6,143 nucleotides of DNA from Oligoflexaceae bacterium (lineage in GTDB: Bacteria > Bdellovibrionota_B > Oligoflexia > Oligoflexales > Oligoflexaceae), in NCBI GenBank assembly GCA_947474445.1, contig CANJJY010000285.1, positions 1 to 6,143 on the forward strand. The letters are read 5' to 3'. Positions within the stretch are counted from its first letter, which is position 1; each line of letters starts with the position of its first letter. A program made the position numbers and the translations under genes. Below the pieces are notes generated by a model. That model saw only the letters and a list, made by a program, of their open reading frames with translations, made no database searches and was not told where the DNA came from. Below, one piece after another: positions 1-5,408 of the stretch.

Positions 1-575
1 TGCTCTGGATCGGCGACCGCACGCGGCAACTCGATGGTGCCCATATCGAATATTTCCGTGGTATCGGCAATCCCTTGGGTCTCAAGGTAGGACCAACGTC
101 CAACCCTCGCGATATACTGGCCATCATCGATCGCCTCAATCCCGAGCGAGAGGAAGGCAAGATCAATCTCATCACCCGCTATGGCCAGGGTAAGGCCTCA
201 GGCCATTTGCCCGCTCTCATCAAGGCCATTCGCGATGCCCAGGCACCTGTCGTCTGGAGCGTCGACCCTATGCACGGTAATGCCATCAAAACCAAAGACG
301 GGACCAAAACCCGTGATTTTGATGCGATCCTTGGCGAAATCAAGGAAACCTACGATGTGATGAAGACCCAGGGCATAGCTTTGGGTGGCATTCACTTCGA
401 GCTGACCGGACAAGACGTCACTGAATGCATCGGCGGGTCCTCCGGTATCACAGCGGAACAATTGGTTCAAAACTACGAGACCTATTGTGATCCCCGCCTC
501 AATTACAGTCAGAGCCTCGAGATGGCCCTTTTGCTTTCGCGCATGCTGAGCGAAGGTAAAACCCAAGCCAATTGA
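1..575 (+). CDS. class II 3-deoxy-7-phosphoheptulonate (DAHP) synthase, C-terminal part (5' end outside window)
   Basis: This enzyme condenses phosphoenolpyruvate with erythrose 4-phosphate, the first step of the shikimate pathway to aromatic amino acids, in the cytoplasm. The reading frame is open from base 3 and 190 residues are visible, a bit under half of a typical class II enzyme of about 450. It opens with the family motif LWIGDRTRQLDGAH, followed by NPLGLKVGPT. The class II metal ligands can be placed by comparison with the Mycobacterium AroG family: His in DPMHGN (bases 273-275), Glu in GGIHFELTG (399-401) and Asp in YCDPRLN (489-491). The frame ends at TGA 573-575. An in-frame TTG at 75 lies inside the conserved domain and is not a start. 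No defect is visible in the part present. Family assignment is very secure; the exact aro symbol and any feedback regulation cannot be judged from this half. Confidence 0.95.
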   Translation, partial: LWIGDRTRQLDGAHIEYFRGIGNPLGLKVGPTSNPRDILAIIDRLNPEREEGKINLITRYGQGKASGHLPALIKAIRDAQAPVVWSVDPMHGNAIKTKDGTKTRDFDAILGEIKETYDVMKTQGIALGGIHFELTGQDVTECIGGSSGITAEQLVQNYETYCDPRLNYSQSLEMALLLSRMLSEGKTQAN

Positions 576-587
576 GTGTTGTATAAG

Positions 588-634
588 GAGCGATGCCAGC
601 CGATAAACGAAGCGACTTTGCTGGCACCTTGCTC
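588..634 (+). other. hairpin downstream of DAHP synthase, possible weak terminator
   Basis: Starting 13 bases after the DAHP synthase stop, TGCCAGC (594-600) pairs with GCTGGCA (620-626) around a 19-base loop. The outer arms GAGC (588-591) and GCTC (631-634) could extend the stem across a small internal loop. No T-run follows, so it does not look like a standard intrinsic terminator; it may be an RNA-end structure or chance. The loop contains GCCGATAA (599-606, overlapping the stem), which resembles a FliA -10 element but has no matching upstream half. Confidence 0.25.
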
Positions 635-697
635 AATAAGACGAATCATACGTCCCGTAAAAATATAGGTACCTCCATAAAGACCTGAAAAAGTCCT

Positions 698-724
698 TAA
701 CCAACGGCTCCTTTGAGCCGATAG
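698..724 (+). promoter_or_regulatory. possible FliA (sigma-28) type promoter for the FnIII-PEBP gene
   Basis: GCCGATAG (717-724) matches the sigma-28 -10 consensus GCCGATAA in 7 of 8 bases. TAAC (698-701) lies at the correct place for the TAAA core of the -35 element, which leaves the usual 11-base spacer after an 8-base -35 box. Transcription would start near 731, giving a leader of about 23 bases that keeps the GGAGGA ribosome site at 745-750. The rest of the -35 box matches poorly. A perfect 6-bp hairpin, CGGCTC-CTTT-GAGCCG (705-720), overlaps the element and is an alternative reason for its sequence. Confidence 0.35.
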
Positions 725-753
725 GATAAGTTCTAGGGGCTTTTGGAGGATGT

Positions 754-1683
754 ATGAGAAAAGTAGCGGCGCTGCACATTTCCTATCTCATGAGTGTAGC
801 TTTGTCTGCGACCAACTGCTCGGTTCCCCCTCAAATGACTTCCTCAGACCAGCAGGCCAAGGCGAATTCAAATAGCGCTCAAGCAGATAATGCCAATGGC
901 GCGAGAGAGGGGGTTGGCATTCCCGTCGTCCAAGACCTCACATCACAGATCAGCGGTCACCAACTCCGCTTGAACTGGAGTACGGTACCTGAGGCTTCCA
1001 GCTACGAGATTAACTGGGGTATTAAATTCCAGTCCCCTCTCGAACACCTCGACGTCAGTCAATCACCGGGTCTCACCCTCACCGATCTCGTCGATGGGCC
1101 CTATCGCTTCGATGTCTATGCGATAACACCGAAGGGCCGCAGCAAGAGCACCAGCATCGAAGTCACCTTAGACCAGGCCGTAAGCACAGCTCCGACTGAG
1201 ACGCCACCTCCCGCGTCCACTCCGCCGCTGACATTCACCCTTTCCAGTTCGGCTTTTCTGAATAATCAGCCTTTTCCGGCGCTCTATGTCGCAAAAGGTG
1301 GCGGAGGCAACCAGTCTCCACCGCTCCAATGGACCAACGCTCCGAGCGGCACCGGATCGTTCGCCATTCAAATGATCGATCTGGATTTTCAAACACCACC
1401 CTTCATTCATTGGCTGATCACCAACATTCCAGCGCCCAGTACAAAAATCCCGGCTGCCATACCAGCCGGCAATAATCTGGCTCAACCCCTCGAAGCAAAA
1501 GGCGCGAATCAACCCAAAGCCTATGCGGGTCCCAACCCTCCCGCTTTGCATCGCTACGAGATTACCATCTATGCCATCAAGCAAGGCGAAACGCTCAACC
1601 TGGGAACCAATTCTCAGACGAACAAAACAGAACTCGAAACAAAGAGTCTCGCGCGCTCAGTATTGACGGGAACCTCCCAGTAG
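754..1683 (+). CDS. probable lipoprotein with fibronectin type III domain fused to a PEBP (YbhB/YbcL-type) domain
   Basis: The protein has 309 residues and starts at ATG 754 behind GGAGGA (745-750). The N-terminus is a short signal with the run LSATNC ending at Cys22. This would be a lipobox, but Asn at -1 is unusual, so lipidation is likely rather than certain. Residues 23-54 are a polar, low-complexity Ser/Asn/Gln/Ala linker. Residues 55-140 look like one FnIII domain, with the strand pattern LRLNWSTVPEASSYEI and the closing YRFDVYAITPKGRS. A Pro/Thr-rich linker (141-158) leads into a PEBP domain (159-305): NQSPPLQW, the IDLD pair Asp209/Asp211, HW at His219, GPNPP (259-263) and HRY at His266. 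The anion-pocket residues of the family are therefore retained. YbhB-type proteins have no settled biochemical role; ligand binding is inferred from the fold. The gene is convergent with the protease gene and shares its terminator region. Domain calls are secure; function is unknown. Confidence 0.85.
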   Translation: MRKVAALHISYLMSVALSATNCSVPPQMTSSDQQAKANSNSAQADNANGAREGVGIPVVQDLTSQISGHQLRLNWSTVPEASSYEINWGIKFQSPLEHLDVSQSPGLTLTDLVDGPYRFDVYAITPKGRSKSTSIEVTLDQAVSTAPTETPPPASTPPLTFTLSSSAFLNNQPFPALYVAKGGGGNQSPPLQWTNAPSGTGSFAIQMIDLDFQTPPFIHWLITNIPAPSTKIPAAIPAGNNLAQPLEAKGANQPKAYAGPNPPALHRYEITIYAIKQGETLNLGTNSQTNKTELETKSLARSVLTGTSQ

Positions 1684-1757
1684 ACTTTGACTCGCATCAA
1701 GCGCTTAGGGATCATCACGCTTAAACTCAAGCTCGAGCAAAATCTTGTAGTCGACGC

Positions 1758-1794
1758 AAAAAAGCCTTCGTCCCGCCAGGGGCGAAGGCTTCTT
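1758..1794 (-). terminator. strong intrinsic terminator of the serine protease gene, possibly bidirectional
   Basis: A 13-bp stem pairs 1762-1774 with 1779-1791 around the 4-base loop GCCA; one pair is G-U. Read on the minus strand, the stem runs into six Ts (complement of 1758-1763), the classical intrinsic layout, 23 bases after the protease stop codon. On the plus strand only TTCTT follows the stem, so termination of the convergent FnIII-PEBP transcript, which ends 75 bases earlier, would be weaker but is plausible. Confidence 0.9.
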
Positions 1795-1813
1795 AAGACT
1801 CAAACGGAATCGA

Positions 1814-2620
1814 TTATTCGCTCAGGTAGGTGTTCAGGAATTCCTGAGACGAATCCGAGGAAAGATCGATGTAGAGCGATTGCGTCTTGCCAAAGCCGCC
1901 CCAGCCGCCGCCCGATGTCACTCCAGCGACCTTGCCATTGATAAAGAGAGGACCACCTGAGTCGCCACTCGAAGCTGAGGAATTAGTTCCATCAGCCTTG
2001 GAGGTCTTGTCCGCTCCGGTGAATTGGATAAATCCAAGAGCAACATTGGTCACCTTGTTGGTCCCAACGCGCTTGATGCCCGCGCTATTAGTGTTTTTCA
2101 AATCCGTCGCCTGGTTAAGTCCAAAGCCAACGATCTCCAAGCGATCACCGACGCGAGCGCCTTGCGAGGCCAAGGCACTGACACCTTTAGCAACGCCCGG
2201 TGCGAAGGTGACGAGGCTCAGATCATAACCGTTGACGTTGCCACCGTTCTTGTCCCAGAGAGGATTGCGAACGACGCGAGTCGATTCGGCGACGATCTCA
2301 GCCTCTTTCTTCACGGCATCTTTGATGTTGATGATAGAGAGCTGGATGTTCACTTCACCTTCAGCATTGATGCTGCCGCTCATTGAACAATGCGCGGCGG
2401 TGAGAACCGTCGTAGGGTTGATGAAAGTCCCCGTGCAGATGGCGCCAGCTGCCTTGTCGAAAAGCAGGACTACAGAAGGATACTCACCTTCCTTCACCTC
2501 CCGCCCGTTGGTGACTTTGACATCGCTTTTTTCAGTGACTTGACCGCAGCCCCAGAGCGAAGCTGCGATTCCTAGGGCGACCAGACTTCTCGCTATGATT
2601 TGGCCTCTTCTCAATTTCAT
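1814..2620 (-). CDS. trypsin-like (S1 family) serine protease, lipoprotein
   Basis: An exported endopeptidase of 268 residues. The frame is open up to 2650, but ATG at 2620 is chosen because GGAGA lies five bases upstream of it and it gives a clean signal: MKLRR, a hydrophobic stretch, then lipobox LWGC with Cys25 as the lipidated residue. The mature protein is therefore probably anchored to a membrane facing the periplasm or cell surface. The catalytic triad is complete: His77 in LTAAHC, Asp133 in YDLSLV, Ser221 in GDSGGP. Cys62 and Cys78 match the conserved disulfide beside the catalytic His. The S1 pocket position six residues before Ser221 is Ser215, not Asp, so a trypsin-like Arg/Lys preference is not expected. 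The usual IVGG activation site is replaced by VTNG (36-39) after Lys35, which could be the processing point. A terminator follows at 1758-1794. Family call is very sure; the substrate is unknown. Confidence 0.93.
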   Translation of the reverse strand: MKLRRGQIIARSLVALGIAASLWGCGQVTEKSDVKVTNGREVKEGEYPSVVLLFDKAAGAICTGTFINPTTVLTAAHCSMSGSINAEGEVNIQLSIINIKDAVKKEAEIVAESTRVVRNPLWDKNGGNVNGYDLSLVTFAPGVAKGVSALASQGARVGDRLEIVGFGLNQATDLKNTNSAGIKRVGTNKVTNVALGFIQFTGADKTSKADGTNSSASSGDSGGPLFINGKVAGVTSGGGWGGFGKTQSLYIDLSSDSSQEFLNTYLSE

Positions 2621-2671
2621 CCGAATCTCCATGCAGGATCCGAGCGACAAACGCCCGGCTAGACAAAAACG

Positions 2672-2700
2672 CTAAATGCAACTTGAGCGACTGGAGTCAA
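2672..2700 (-). promoter_or_regulatory. weak candidate sigma-70 promoter for the serine protease
   Basis: On the minus strand TTGACT (2695-2700) is a five-of-six match to a -35 box, and ATTTAG (2672-2677) lies 17 bases further on but is a poor -10 box. The AT-rich stretch just upstream (about 2725-2756) could act as an UP-like element. It sits about 50 bases before the protease start. Position is plausible; sequence support is thin. Confidence 0.25.
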
Positions 2701-2756
2701 ATTAAGAGAAGACTGGCCGAGAGTCCATTTATGAATATTTAATAAAAAAGCAATTT

Positions 2757-3104
2757 TCATTCATCACTTCGGCAACTTTCATATTCCCATCCCGTCACGA
2801 GCAAATCTTTGTTCAGATCGAGGCGGATGAGACAGGACTTGACGTTGGAGTCGCCTTCGACGGCATCCAGGTCTTGGCTTTTGATATTTTTGTAGTGAAT
2901 CACCCGGCCGTCACCTTTTGCGACGTCGGCGTCCGGCTCCCCCCACTGGGCTTTGATATATTCGAGAGACATATCCTCAAGACCGGTCATCTCTTTTCTC
3001 TCTTTACCAGATGAGACCGCGAGCACATCGTTCGCTGCTGTCGTTGTGCACGAAGTGAGCAAGAGAAATATTCCGACGAGAGGTAGAGAGATGCAGGGCG
3101 CCAT
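2757..3104 (-). CDS. small lipoprotein with SmpA/OmlA-like C-terminal domain
   Basis: The protein has 115 residues from ATG 3104, preceded by GGAG five bases upstream; the frame extends to a TTG at 3122 that has no such support. The signal peptide ends in lipobox LTSC with Cys19. Residues 20-45 are a polar linker. From about residue 45 the pattern is that of the SmpA/OmlA or BLIP-like fold: a helix LEYIKAQWGEPD (the W/L-G-x-P turn is typical), then VIHYKN, a strand SCLIRLDLNKD and LVTGWEYESC. Two cysteines in the domain could form a disulfide in the periplasm. BamE/SmpA-fold lipoproteins usually act as small envelope adaptors, but this one is too divergent to call BamE. It lies between glutathione peroxidase and protease genes on the same strand, with gaps of 119 and 136 bases, so co-transcription is possible but not indicated. 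Lipoprotein status is firm; the fold is a moderate call. Confidence 0.75.
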   Translation of the reverse strand: MAPCISLPLVGIFLLLTSCTTTAANDVLAVSSGKERKEMTGLEDMSLEYIKAQWGEPDADVAKGDGRVIHYKNIKSQDLDAVEGDSNVKSCLIRLDLNKDLLVTGWEYESCRSDE

Positions 3105-3136
3105 ACAAGCTCCAGAATGCAAGGTTTGATGAGATC

Positions 3137-3142
3137 AGTATA
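3137..3142 (-). promoter_or_regulatory. candidate -10 box for the small SmpA-like lipoprotein
   Basis: TATACT on the minus strand (in context GATTATACTGAT) lies 32 bases before the chosen ATG at 3104, a normal distance. No recognisable -35 box is found at 16-18 bases upstream, where a GC-rich hairpin lies instead. If real, the promoter is weak or activator-dependent. Confidence 0.3.
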
Positions 3143-3154
3143 ATCCACTTCAAG

Positions 3155-3173
3155 CTCCCTCGGAGAGAGGGAG
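3155..3173 (-). other. short hairpin downstream of glutathione peroxidase
   Basis: A perfect 7-bp stem, CTCCCTC (3155-3161) with GAGGGAG (3167-3173), encloses a 5-base loop about 50 bases after the peroxidase stop codon. There is no T-run on either side. It could slow or end transcription between the peroxidase and the next minus-strand gene, or be an RNA 3'-end stabiliser. Confidence 0.3.
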
Positions 3174-3223
3174 ACGTGCAATTTCTTAGGCGGGAGATCC
3201 GGCAGACTGCAGACGGTGACCGC

Positions 3224-3703
3224 CTAGAGCAAAGATTCAATGCGGCTCTTAATACTGGCTGGCTCGGTCCTTGGGCTAAATCGCTCGATCAGCTCACCGC
3301 GTCGATTGACCAGAAACTTAGCAAAATTCCACTCGATATCCGGTTTACCTTCGGCTCCAGTTTTCTTAGTCTTTAGATACTGGTACAAAGGATGAGCGTT
3401 CGGACCATTGACTTCAACTTTGGAAAACATGGGAAAGCTGACATCAAAGCGAGTCGAGCAAAACTTGCTGATCTCGACTTCGGTGCCCGGCTCTTGTGCT
3501 CCAAATTGATTGCAGGGAAAGCCGAGGACTTCAAAGCCCTTTTCATGGAATTCGTCGTAGAGGCTTTGGAGACCTTCGTATTGAGGCGTCAGACCGCAGG
3601 CGCTGGCGACGTTGACGATCAAAAGGACTTCACCCTCGTAGTCGCCAAGCTTTGCAGGGGTGCCGTCAATTTTTTTAACATCAAACTGATAGAGCTCTGT
3701 CAT
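3224..3703 (-). CDS. glutathione peroxidase family (cysteine-type, probably thioredoxin-dependent)
   Basis: This thiol peroxidase reduces hydrogen peroxide and organic or lipid hydroperoxides. It has 159 residues, the usual bacterial length, from ATG 3703 with AAAGGA seven bases upstream. The frame stays open to 3805, but that part is an Arg/Glu-rich stretch unlike the family and has no matching start signal. The catalytic tetrad is intact: Cys36 in NVASACG (codon TGC, so no selenocysteine), Gln70 in FGAQEPG, and Trp125-Asn126 in WNFAKFLV. FPCNQF (62-67) is the second family signature. Cys82 in FCSTRF corresponds to the resolving-cysteine position of monomeric thioredoxin-dependent members, so thioredoxin rather than glutathione is the likelier reductant (inference from family). 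There is no signal peptide, so it is cytoplasmic, unlike its lipoprotein neighbours. It is divergent from the PhoD-like gene across 120 bases. Confidence 0.96.
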   Translation of the reverse strand: MTELYQFDVKKIDGTPAKLGDYEGEVLLIVNVASACGLTPQYEGLQSLYDEFHEKGFEVLGFPCNQFGAQEPGTEVEISKFCSTRFDVSFPMFSKVEVNGPNAHPLYQYLKTKKTGAEGKPDIEWNFAKFLVNRRGELIERFSPRTEPASIKSRIESLL

Positions 3704-3823
3704 ATTGCTTCCTTTTGTTTGAGAGTTCGCTTCTGATGTAACGGATCTCGAGCTAAATTGCTCTCGCTTTTCGCGCCGTTCCCTTTGGCCTCGGCCAGTC
3801 GTCACTCCTTTTCGTGAGGGTAT
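3704..3823. promoter_or_regulatory. divergent intergenic region between glutathione peroxidase and the PhoD-like gene
   Basis: These 120 bases must hold the promoters of both outward-facing genes. I found no convincing -35/-10 pair in either direction. Visible structure is limited to a short inverted repeat, TGGCC-TC-GGCCA (3786-3797), and GAGC/GCTC arms around an AT-rich core (about 3751-3764). Either could be an operator half, but neither is long enough to be persuasive. Confidence 0.4.
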
Positions 3824-4885
3824 ATGCAGCTAGGATTTTTACGCAGAAGCTTTTTTCCCATTCTCGCGAGTCTCGAACTAACTCTGCTGAGTTCCTGCAC
3901 CGCTCTGACGGGACCCTCGATCGTGGAACCCGTCGAAGCCCGAGCAACCAAGGTGCCGGCTCACCTCGAACCGCAGTCTATTCAAAGAATAGCCTTTGGT
4001 TCCTGTAATAAGGTCCATCTCCCCCAACCTCTCTGGAGTAAAGTAAGTGCCGAGCACCCCGAGCTGTTCATCTGGACGGGAGATGCTGTGTACGCTGACA
4101 CAGAAGACATGGCGACCCTTTCTGAGCTCTATCGACAGCAACTTCAGCAGCCAGAATACGCAGCCTTTCAAACCACAGGTGTGCCGATTGTTGGCGTCTA
4201 TGACGACCACGACTACGGTGAGAACAATGGGGGAAAAGACTTTCTGCAAAAGAAAGTTTCGCAGCAACTTTTTCTCGACTTCATAGGGGAACCAAAAAAT
4301 TCTCCGCGGCGTCGCCAAGAGGGAATTTATACGAGCTATCGCTTTGGCCCCAAAGGGCAGAGCGTAAAGCTGCTCATGCTCGATGTGCGATACAACCGCG
4401 ATACGCCCGGTCCTCAAGCAGATCTGCTCGGAGCTCCGCAGTGGGCCTGGTTAGAACGCGAACTCCTGAGCCCCGATGCGGATCTGGTCCTTCTCGTTTC
4501 GAGCACTCAAGTCCTGCCTTTTGAACACCGTTTTGAGAAATGGTCGAATTTTCCCGATGCCCACCAACGCTTGCTGAAGCTGATCGACCGAGCTCCCCAG
4601 GTCCCCATCCTCATCATTTCTGGCGATCGGCACTTTGCTGAATTCAGTCGAGAGAAGCTACCGTCCGGAAGGACTATTTATGAAGTGACTTCAAGCGGCC
4701 TCACGCACTCCTATCGGGCCTTCGAGGCCGAGAAAAATCTCAATAGTCTGCGCCAAGGACCGGTCTTGACGCGCCTCAACTACGGCCTGCTCGAGATCGA
4801 CTGGGCGCGAGGGCAGCTGCGGGTCGAAGTCAAAGACATCAACCGAACGGCTGTGATCAATCAAAAAATTTCGCTGAAAAAATAG
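3824..4885 (+). CDS. PhoD-like metallophosphatase (alkaline phosphatase D family), lipoprotein
   Basis: An exported phosphomonoesterase or phosphodiesterase of the PhoD fold, 353 residues. It starts at ATG 3824 with GAGG four bases upstream. The signal peptide has Arg7-Arg8, a hydrophobic core (containing an unusual Glu18) and lipobox LSSC with Cys25. Motifs in order: FGSCNK (58-63), whose Cys61 matches the metal-binding Cys of PhoD; WTGDAVYAD (84-92); YDDHDYGENNGGK (126-138); LDVRYNRD (186-193); STQVLP (227-232) and SGDRHFAEFS (266-275). These supply the Asp/Asn/His metal ligands of the active site. It is shorter than classical PhoD enzymes because the N-terminal Ig-like PhoD_N domain is absent; the catalytic domain begins about 30 residues after the lipid Cys. 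The substrate is unknown: compact members may act on phosphodiesters or cell-wall phosphates. No Pho box was recognised upstream. Confidence 0.93.
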   Translation: MQLGFLRRSFFPILASLELTLLSSCTALTGPSIVEPVEARATKVPAHLEPQSIQRIAFGSCNKVHLPQPLWSKVSAEHPELFIWTGDAVYADTEDMATLSELYRQQLQQPEYAAFQTTGVPIVGVYDDHDYGENNGGKDFLQKKVSQQLFLDFIGEPKNSPRRRQEGIYTSYRFGPKGQSVKLLMLDVRYNRDTPGPQADLLGAPQWAWLERELLSPDADLVLLVSSTQVLPFEHRFEKWSNFPDAHQRLLKLIDRAPQVPILIISGDRHFAEFSREKLPSGRTIYEVTSSGLTHSYRAFEAEKNLNSLRQGPVLTRLNYGLLEIDWARGQLRVEVKDINRTAVINQKISLKK

Positions 4886-4932
4886 ATCGAGGCTAAGCCG
4901 AGAGAAAAGAGCTGCATCAAGGAAGGGACGGC

Positions 4933-4948
4933 GGGCCACAGAGGGCCC
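4933..4948. other. GC-rich hairpin between convergent genes
   Basis: GGGCC (4933-4937) pairs with GGCCC (4944-4948) around a 6-base loop, in the 74-base gap between the PhoD-like gene and the small membrane protein gene that faces it. No T-run follows on either strand, so it is at most a weak or factor-assisted terminator. No better terminator is visible in this gap. Confidence 0.25.
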
Positions 4949-4959
4949 CCATAAAATCC

Positions 4960-5187
4960 TTAGGGATGAGGGGCTTCTGCGTGAACAGCTTCATGTTCTT
5001 CTGATTCGTAGGTCGACTGCGAAGGTGTTCCGCAATAGATATACTCATGACGCAGGCAGTCTGGGCGCGTCTTGATATTGAGATAGATAGCAGCTAGGAG
5101 CGACAGAACGATCCACCCAAGCATCAGAGGAATGATTCGGGTTTCCCAGCGAGCGACATAGGATGCTTCATCAAACTTGTTCGACAT
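4960..5187 (-). CDS. small single-pass membrane protein of unknown function, divergent from glnII
   Basis: The protein has 75 residues from ATG 5187, with GAGGA ending five bases upstream, a good ribosome site that supports a real gene. Residues 1-17 are polar and charged (Lys4, Arg13, Arg17). Residues 18-38 form one hydrophobic transmembrane helix beginning IIPLMLGWIVLS, followed by a basic patch (Lys39, Arg41, Arg46), two cysteines (Cys44, Cys52) and a Glu/His-rich tail (about residues 60-75, with His65, His69 and His74). The His/Glu tail could bind a metal ion, which is only inference. I do not recognise a family. There is a sigma-54-like promoter in the correct place upstream (5228-5243), paired with one for glnII on the other strand, so a nitrogen-related role is a reasonable hypothesis. 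It is convergent with the PhoD-like gene. Confidence 0.75.
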   Translation of the reverse strand: MSNKFDEASYVARWETRIIPLMLGWIVLSLLAAIYLNIKTRPDCLRHEYIYCGTPSQSTYESEEHEAVHAEAPHP

Positions 5188-5227
5188 GGTTTCCTCATAG
5201 AAGACAAAATCTCTAGGTTCTTGTCTT

Positions 5228-5243
5228 AGCGAAAAAGACGCCA
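5228..5243 (-). promoter_or_regulatory. candidate sigma-54 promoter for the small membrane protein gene
   Basis: On the minus strand TGGCGT (5238-5243) and TCGCT (5228-5232) have the GG-N10-GC spacing needed by sigma-54 (consensus TGGCAC-N5-TTGCW). Transcription would start near 5217, about 30 bases before the ATG at 5187. The element shares the 9-base core GCTCCTGGC (5240-5248) with the glnII promoter on the other strand. The -12 element deviates by one base (TCGC for TTGC), so the call rests partly on this similarity. Confidence 0.45.
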
Positions 5244-5274
5244 GGAGCCAAGTTTAAATGGGAGCTATGAGGCA

Positions 5275-5290
5275 CCTACATTTTCGTAGG
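5275..5290. promoter_or_regulatory. 16-base dyad, possible activator binding site between two sigma-54-like promoters
   Basis: CCTAC (5275-5279) and GTAGG (5286-5290) form a perfect inverted repeat with a 6-base AT-rich centre. It lies about 120 bases upstream of the glnII -24 element and about 30 bases upstream of the minus-strand one. Size and placement suit a site for a sigma-54 activator. The left flank reads GGCACC, close to an NtrC half-site TGCACC, but the right half does not match NtrC, so the identity of the binding protein is open. Confidence 0.3.
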
Positions 5291-5408
5291 CCCACATCCC
5301 CCAAAGCTACATCAAGGAATCTCTTTCCAGCAAGAACGACGGTGACGCTTTGACTATTGTAATGCTAAGTCACAGAAGCTCAAGGTGATTTTTCCACATT
5401 CTTGCTCC

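Noticed and set aside
198..566. 122-codon open frame on the minus strand
   Set aside because: Antisense to the conserved DAHP synthase C-terminus.
1168..1584. 138-codon open frame on the minus strand
   Set aside because: Antisense to the PEBP domain; no signal, domain or start context supports it.
1687..1941. 84-codon open frame on the plus strand between the convergent genes
   Set aside because: It reads through the strong terminator hairpin and into the antisense of the protease; Arg-rich composition typical of noise, and no ribosome site.
3139..3144. Perfect TATAAT on the plus strand
   Set aside because: No -35 box at suitable spacing and no plus-strand gene downstream before 3824; the overlapping minus-strand TATACT fits a gene better.
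3704..3805. 34-codon N-terminal extension of the glutathione peroxidase
   Set aside because: Arg/Glu-rich sequence unlike any family N-terminus, starting at GTG with no good ribosome site; ATG 3703 has AAAGGA and gives the standard length.
3878..4417. 179-codon open frame on the minus strand
   Set aside because: Antisense to the PhoD-like gene across its conserved motifs, with no ribosome site or recognisable domain.
4911..5319. Near-identical 14-base direct repeat (GCTGCATCAAGGAA at 4911-4924, GCTACATCAAGGAA at 5306-5319) flanking the small membrane protein gene
   Set aside because: One mismatch in 14 bases is expected by chance several times in a 6-kb window; no insertion-element features go with it.
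5342..5373. GTGAC...GTCAC inverted repeat upstream of glnII
   Set aside because: Five-base arms 22 bases apart are weak and have no symmetry in the spacer; probably chance.
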